NCBI GenBank assembly: GCA_965220075.1
Contig: OZ244806.1
Location: 2,852,001 to 2,916,000 of the forward strand
From: G965220075 sp965220075
GTDB taxonomy: Bacteria; Chloroflexota; UBA11872
DNA: 64,000 nt
Direction of reading: 5' to 3'
Shown here in pieces: positions 60,519 to 64,000 of this stretch; the stretch's first letter is position 1; each line of letters begins with the position of its first letter. A program made the position numbers and the translations under genes. The notes below the pieces were generated by a model. It saw only the letters and a program-made list of their open reading frames with translations, was not told the origin of the DNA and searched no databases.

Positions 60519-60650
60519 CTACGTGCAGATTGCAAATGGGGGTGCGCTGTCGTGGAGCGCGGCAGTCCGGCCGACTGCTGACGCGGGCAGGAAGAAAAAG
60601 CCGCCTGCGCAGCCGGCAACGATCACACCGCGGGCGGCTATGACGCGCAT
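60519..60650 (-). CDS. Possible 43-residue single-span membrane protein
   Basis: A minus-strand frame (ATG 60650, TAG 60519) has a hydrophobic stretch GVIVAGCAGGFFFLPASAV after a short basic start. It lies in the gap between the hydrolase and the cobalamin adenosyltransferase genes. No ribosome site is evident, and the hydrophobic run is modest, so the evidence is weak. Confidence 0.22.
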   Translation of the reverse strand: MRVIAARGVIVAGCAGGFFFLPASAVGRTAALHDSAPPFAICT

Positions 60651-60714
60651 TGCGGCAGGCAGCGTACGGCCGCCGGGCACGCGGCCGGGCCGCCGCGGCG
60701 TTTTGAGCTAAGCG

Positions 60715-61287
60715 ATGCCGCGGCACTACGGCGACGAGGGAGATACCAGCCTCTTCGACGGCGCGCGCGTACCCAAGACCGATCTGCGCATTGCCGCGTT
60801 AGGCGACGTTGACGAGCTCAATTCGGTGGTGGGCTTGGTTGCGAGCCTGGTTCCCGCGGGCCGCGAGCGCGAACGCCTGGCTTGGGTCCAGCAGCGTCTT
60901 TTCAGCATGGGGGCCGAGCTGGCGAATCCGGGAGGACGCGCGCGCAGCGATCGCGTGACCAAGGAGGATGTCGGCAGGCTGGATGACTGGCTGGAGTCCT
61001 ATCGCGCTTCGCTGCCGCCGCTCCAACATTTCATCTTGCCGGGCGGCTCGGCGGCGGGCGCGGCCGCGCAGGTGGCGCGCTCGGTTTGCCGGCGCGCCGA
61101 GCGAAGCGCCTATCGCCTAGCGCAGCCGCATCCCATCGACCCGGCGGCGCGCTGGTTCCTCAACCGACTGTCCGACGTGCTGTTCGAACTGGCCCGCCAG
61201 CTGAATGTCGACGCGGGTTTTCGTGAAGTGGAGTGGCGCGGCCCTCGCGACCGTCCGACCGGCGAGGAACACGACCCGACCACCTAA
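60715..61287 (+). CDS. Cob(I)alamin adenosyltransferase (PduO type)
   Basis: This 190-residue PduO/MMAB-type enzyme transfers the adenosyl group of ATP to cobalamin, making coenzyme B12. Conserved parts are GDEGDTSLFDGARVPKTD (ATP), LGDVDELNSVVGL, HFILPGGSAAGAAAQVARS and RWFLNRLSDVLFELARQLN. Arg and Asp residues of the ATP site are present. The ATG at 60715 starts the conserved N-terminus directly. A B12-dependent enzyme elsewhere in the genome is implied. Confidence 0.93.
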   Translation: MPRHYGDEGDTSLFDGARVPKTDLRIAALGDVDELNSVVGLVASLVPAGRERERLAWVQQRLFSMGAELANPGGRARSDRVTKEDVGRLDDWLESYRASLPPLQHFILPGGSAAGAAAQVARSVCRRAERSAYRLAQPHPIDPAARWFLNRLSDVLFELARQLNVDAGFREVEWRGPRDRPTGEEHDPTT

Positions 61288-61343
61288 GCCGGCATGGGCG
61301 CTCTTTGACCTCGGTCAGGGTTTCAGATCGCGCCGCAGGAGGC

Positions 61344-61679
61344 TCAGCTCCTCTCGGTGGCGTCCCGGCGGTCGGCCAGGGCGCGCAATACCTCCCACGG
61401 ATATATGCCGGTGGTATGCCCGTCGCTCCAGGTAAACGTCAGAGCGTAGTTGCCCACCGGCGCGATGCGAGAGGCGCTGATGTCGGGCGGGACGCTGGCG
61501 GGGTCGAGCAACGGCTCGCCCGTCAGCTCGTTGCAGCAGACTGCGCAGCCGCACGCGAGCCTGATTTCACGCAAGGGCATCACCGACTCCGCACCGTCGG
61601 CCCACTCAATAGCCAGCGCGTGTTGGCCTACGCGGCGCATCCCCACGGCCGTGCAGGCGTCGCGGTGCAGTCCGCTCAT
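61344..61679 (-). CDS. DUF971 protein
   Basis: This 111-residue protein matches DUF971, the small domain also fused to gamma-butyrobetaine hydroxylases. It has LRLACGCAVCCNELTG-type cysteines (IRLACGCAVCCNELTG) and the signature VGNYALTFTWSDGHTTGIYP. DUF971 proteins often lie near MRP/ApbC-like Fe-S carriers, and the cysteines suggest a metal site, though function is not established. It converges on the adenosyltransferase gene. Confidence 0.85.
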   Translation of the reverse strand: MSGLHRDACTAVGMRRVGQHALAIEWADGAESVMPLREIRLACGCAVCCNELTGEPLLDPASVPPDISASRIAPVGNYALTFTWSDGHTTGIYPWEVLRALADRRDATERS

Positions 61680-61745
61680 ACCGGCTCGGACGATCTACGC
61701 CCACAAGGCGCCTCATGAGGCGCCGGCCATTGCACACACACGTGA

Positions 61746-64000
61746 CTAGTCCAACACGGCGGTGATGAGGGCGCCAACGCGCTCGCCGAGCTCGCGCGCC
61801 GATGCGTTGGTGGGCCCTTCCGCCACGATCTGAAAAACGGGCCGGTCGACGTCCGGCAGAACAACCGCGCGCTCGGGTCCGGTCGAGAGCACCACACCGT
61901 CAAGCTCACCCTCGTCCACGTAGGTTTCATGCTCGTTGAGAGCCCGCATTACAGACCCGCGGCGTTCCCAGGGCACCGGGACCTCGGTGCTGACGACGTT
62001 GAAGGCGGGAAGGCCGCGCACGATCCGGGAAATGGCCGCGCCGCGCGCGCAAAGACCCTGCGCCGTGAAGACCGCCGTGGCCATGGCGTCCGGACCGGGG
62101 TGCACCGTGGGGAAGAAGTAGGCGTCGCGCCCGTTGGCGGCGAAGACGCAGCCGCTGTCGCGCGCGGCGCGCATGAGCGCCGGGGTGTTGGCCTGCGTTC
62201 GCACCGGCTCCAAGCCGAGTGCGGAGGCGTAGGCAAGCAGGCTGTTTGGAAGCGTGAACGGCAACGCGACCGAACCTAGTCGGCCGCCGTCGCGCAGCAA
62301 GCGCAGGACCAGCGCAACCGCCTGGAGCTGGGAAAGCGGGCGACCGCGCTCATCGACGATCCAAACGCGATTTCCGTCCGAGTCGAGCAATACGCCGCAT
62401 ACGGCGTCAACGGCGGGCACGATACGGCCGAGCCGGGCCAGCCGGGCCTCGACATCGCCCGTGGCCGGCTCAACCTCGCCGGGCGAAGCGTCAATCGCGG
62501 TGTCGCGAATCCCGAGCCGGGCGAGCAGGCCCGGGAGGACCTCGCCGCAGCCTCCCGCCATGTAATCGGCGACTATGCCCAGCGCGCCCGGCTCGGACTC
62601 TTCACTCGCCACCATGCCGAAGAGGGCGTCGGCGTAGGCCTCCAAGGGCGAGGCTGTGGTGATCTCGCCTATAGAGGGCGATCCGACGCGCCGAAAGTCC
62701 TCACGCGCGTAGAGGGTCTCGATCTTGCGCTCGTCGGCTTTGCGAAGATCGATGCCCTGCGCATCGAGGAAACGGACGTCGAGCGAGCCGGTTTCGTAAG
62801 GTGAGGTCCGCACGTGGGTGCAACCGGCTGCGTCGAAAAGGCGTGTGGCGAAGCGGGCGACCGGAAAAGGCACCGCGCCGACGTCGATTACGCGGATTCC
62901 CACCGAGGCCAGACCCGCCATGTGGGCGCGCTTGACCATTCGCGCCGGGCGCGACGGGTCGCGGCTGGCGACGACCGATCCGCCGCGCGTCAGTGAAGAC
63001 CCCCAGGCCGCGCCCAGACGGGCGGCGAACTCGGGCGTGAGCTCCACGTTAGCCAACCCCGCCACACCGCCATGGCTGAAGATCGTTCGCCGCGCCTCGC
63101 CGCCGTGAATGAGGCTGCGGTCCAAAACCACGCCTTCGTCGACGTATTTGCGCGGCCAGACACGTACGCCGGCGCGCAGGCTGGCGCTGGCGCCAAGCGT
63201 GGCGCCGTCGCCCACCACGGCGGCCTGTCCCACGGTTACGCCGCGCCCGATGTGCGCCTGGCGGCCCACGATGCAACGGTCCAGGCGAGCGTCGGGACCC
63301 ACGAAGCCGTTGCCCAGCAGAAAGCTCTCGCGAACCTCGGCGCGCTCGTCCACCACGCTGTAGTCGCCGATTGCGGCCGGCCCGGTGATGACCGCGCCGG
63401 CGCGCACGTCACAGCCGCGGCCCACGTACACCGAGCCGTGGATCTGGGCGCTGGGATGCACCACGGCGGAATCGACGATGGTTGGGTTGCCAGGCCGGAA
63501 GGCGTGCGTATCGCCGACATCGACCTTGCCGCTCACGAGGTCGGCGCTGGCCTCGCGGTAGGCGTCGAGCGTGCCGACGTCGGTCCAATAGCCGTCCGCT
63601 ACAAAGCCGTATAGAGGTCGCTTGTCCGCCAGCATGCGTGGGAACACGTCCAAGCTGAAATCAATGCTGCGGCCCTCCGGTACGAATGAGAAGACGGCCG
63701 GATCCAGAGCGTAGATCCCCGTGTTGACCGTGTCGCTGAGCACCTCGCCCCAAGAAGGCTTCTCCTGAAATCTCTCAATCCGATTTGACTCGTCGGTGAC
63801 CACGACGCCGTATTCGAGCGGGTTGGGCACGCGGTAGACCAGCAGGGAAGCCTGCGCGCGGTTGTCCTGGTGGAACTTGATGAAGGCGCTCAGGTCAACG
63901 TCGGTCAAGGCGTCGCCCGAGATCACCAGGAACGGCTCAGTGAGGCTCGCGCGAGCCAGCGCCACGCTTCCAGCGGTGCCGAGCGGGCGGTCTTCGTGGG
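61746..64000 (-). CDS. Nucleotidyltransferase-hexapeptide-phosphomannomutase-like fusion, 5' end cut
   Basis: The frame runs to the window edge, so the N-terminal nucleotide-binding loop is missing. The visible part starts HEDRPLGTAGSVALARASL and VISGDALTDVDLS, as in sugar-1-phosphate nucleotidyltransferases. A left-handed beta-helix of hexapeptide repeats follows. The C-terminal half resembles phosphohexomutases with SVVASRDPSRPARMVKRAH and a metal-loop relic LLDSDGNRVW. The usual catalytic T-S/A-S-H-N-P serine loop reads THVRTSPYETGSL, so mutase activity is doubtful. Such fusions are annotated as mannose-1-phosphate guanylyltransferases and would feed cell-surface glycan synthesis. Confidence 0.87.
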   Translation of the reverse strand, partial: HEDRPLGTAGSVALARASLTEPFLVISGDALTDVDLSAFIKFHQDNRAQASLLVYRVPNPLEYGVVVTDESNRIERFQEKPSWGEVLSDTVNTGIYALDPAVFSFVPEGRSIDFSLDVFPRMLADKRPLYGFVADGYWTDVGTLDAYREASADLVSGKVDVGDTHAFRPGNPTIVDSAVVHPSAQIHGSVYVGRGCDVRAGAVITGPAAIGDYSVVDERAEVRESFLLGNGFVGPDARLDRCIVGRQAHIGRGVTVGQAAVVGDGATLGASASLRAGVRVWPRKYVDEGVVLDRSLIHGGEARRTIFSHGGVAGLANVELTPEFAARLGAAWGSSLTRGGSVVASRDPSRPARMVKRAHMAGLASVGIRVIDVGAVPFPVARFATRLFDAAGCTHVRTSPYETGSLDVRFLDAQGIDLRKADERKIETLYAREDFRRVGSPSIGEITTASPLEAYADALFGMVASEESEPGALGIVADYMAGGCGEVLPGLLARLGIRDTAIDASPGEVEPATGDVEARLARLGRIVPAVDAVCGVLLDSDGNRVWIVDERGRPLSQLQAVALVLRLLRDGGRLGSVALPFTLPNSLLAYASALGLEPVRTQANTPALMRAARDSGCVFAANGRDAYFFPTVHPGPDAMATAVFTAQGLCARGAAISRIVRGLPAFNVVSTEVPVPWERRGSVMRALNEHETYVDEGELDGVVLSTGPERAVVLPDVDRPVFQIVAEGPTNASARELGERVGALITAVLD

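Noticed and set aside
60502..60711. 69-codon plus-strand frame overlapping the hydrolase stop in GTGA
   Set aside because: It has a basic, low-complexity composition without a motif or ribosome site; probably non-coding.

Overview
The window is a GC-rich, gene-dense bacterial chromosome segment with short intergenic gaps, many ATGA/GTGA overlaps and frequent GTG or TTG starts. The gene set is mostly housekeeping: the complete F-type ATP synthase operon, gyrB, recJ, relA/spoT, murA, mreB, argCJB, hisC, coaX-coaBC, plsX, plsY-like, uppP and hppA. It also carries a very large RCC1-repeat surface protein with paired cysteines, two creatininase-family hydrolases, an M29 aminopeptidase and a fused sugar nucleotidyltransferase/phosphomannomutase-like protein. 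This combination suggests a member of the Chloroflexota, possibly a marine or host-associated lineage. That assignment is inferred from gene content; no rRNA is present to test it.

Layout. 1-7.5 kb: the end of an alpha/alpha-toroid protein, a zinc-dependent dehydrogenase, then a minus-strand RCC1-repeat giant split into two reading frames by one extra copy of a 7-bp tandem repeat. 7.8-11.7 kb: a Na+/solute symporter, an IS5-type element with a broken transposase inserted in a decayed ABC-transporter ATPase, and a small membrane protein lying between two palindromic repeats. 11.7-21.5 kb: accessory metabolism (lipoprotein, acetyltransferase, M20 peptidase, sugar-phosphate isomerase-like protein, tRNA-Leu(TAA), S9 peptidase, old yellow enzyme, two creatininase paralogs).

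21.5-33.3 kb: coenzyme A synthesis, an MFS transporter, a tail-anchored protein, then a plus-strand run recJ, relA/spoT, plsY-like, degV, glycerate kinase and a LysM protein. 33.4-44.9 kb: an Asp-box beta-propeller protein, then atpI-B-E-F-H-A-G-D-C followed by murA and mreB. atpB carries a one-base frameshift at a T/C homopolymer. 44.9-45.5 kb: a convergent gap with four hairpins in a row.

45.5-64 kb: folE, then the minus-strand genes argC-argJ-argB, uppP, the K+-independent proton pyrophosphatase hppA, hisC and a NUDIX hydrolase. After these come the plus-strand M29 peptidase, gyrB-plsX, a Tat-lipoprotein hydrolase, a cobalamin adenosyltransferase, a DUF971 protein and the truncated sugar nucleotidyltransferase fusion at the right edge.

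Energy coupling is a visible theme: the ATP synthase and the membrane pyrophosphatase can both exchange a proton gradient, while the symporter probably uses Na+. Cell-envelope synthesis (murA, mreB, uppP, plsX, plsY-like, sugar nucleotide fusion) is spread across the right two thirds. The most notable anomalies are the heptamer-split RCC1 giant, the atpB frameshift, the hairpin cluster after mreB, a duplicated cysteine cluster in the Rel protein, and a dispersed GTAGGGGCG repeat family.
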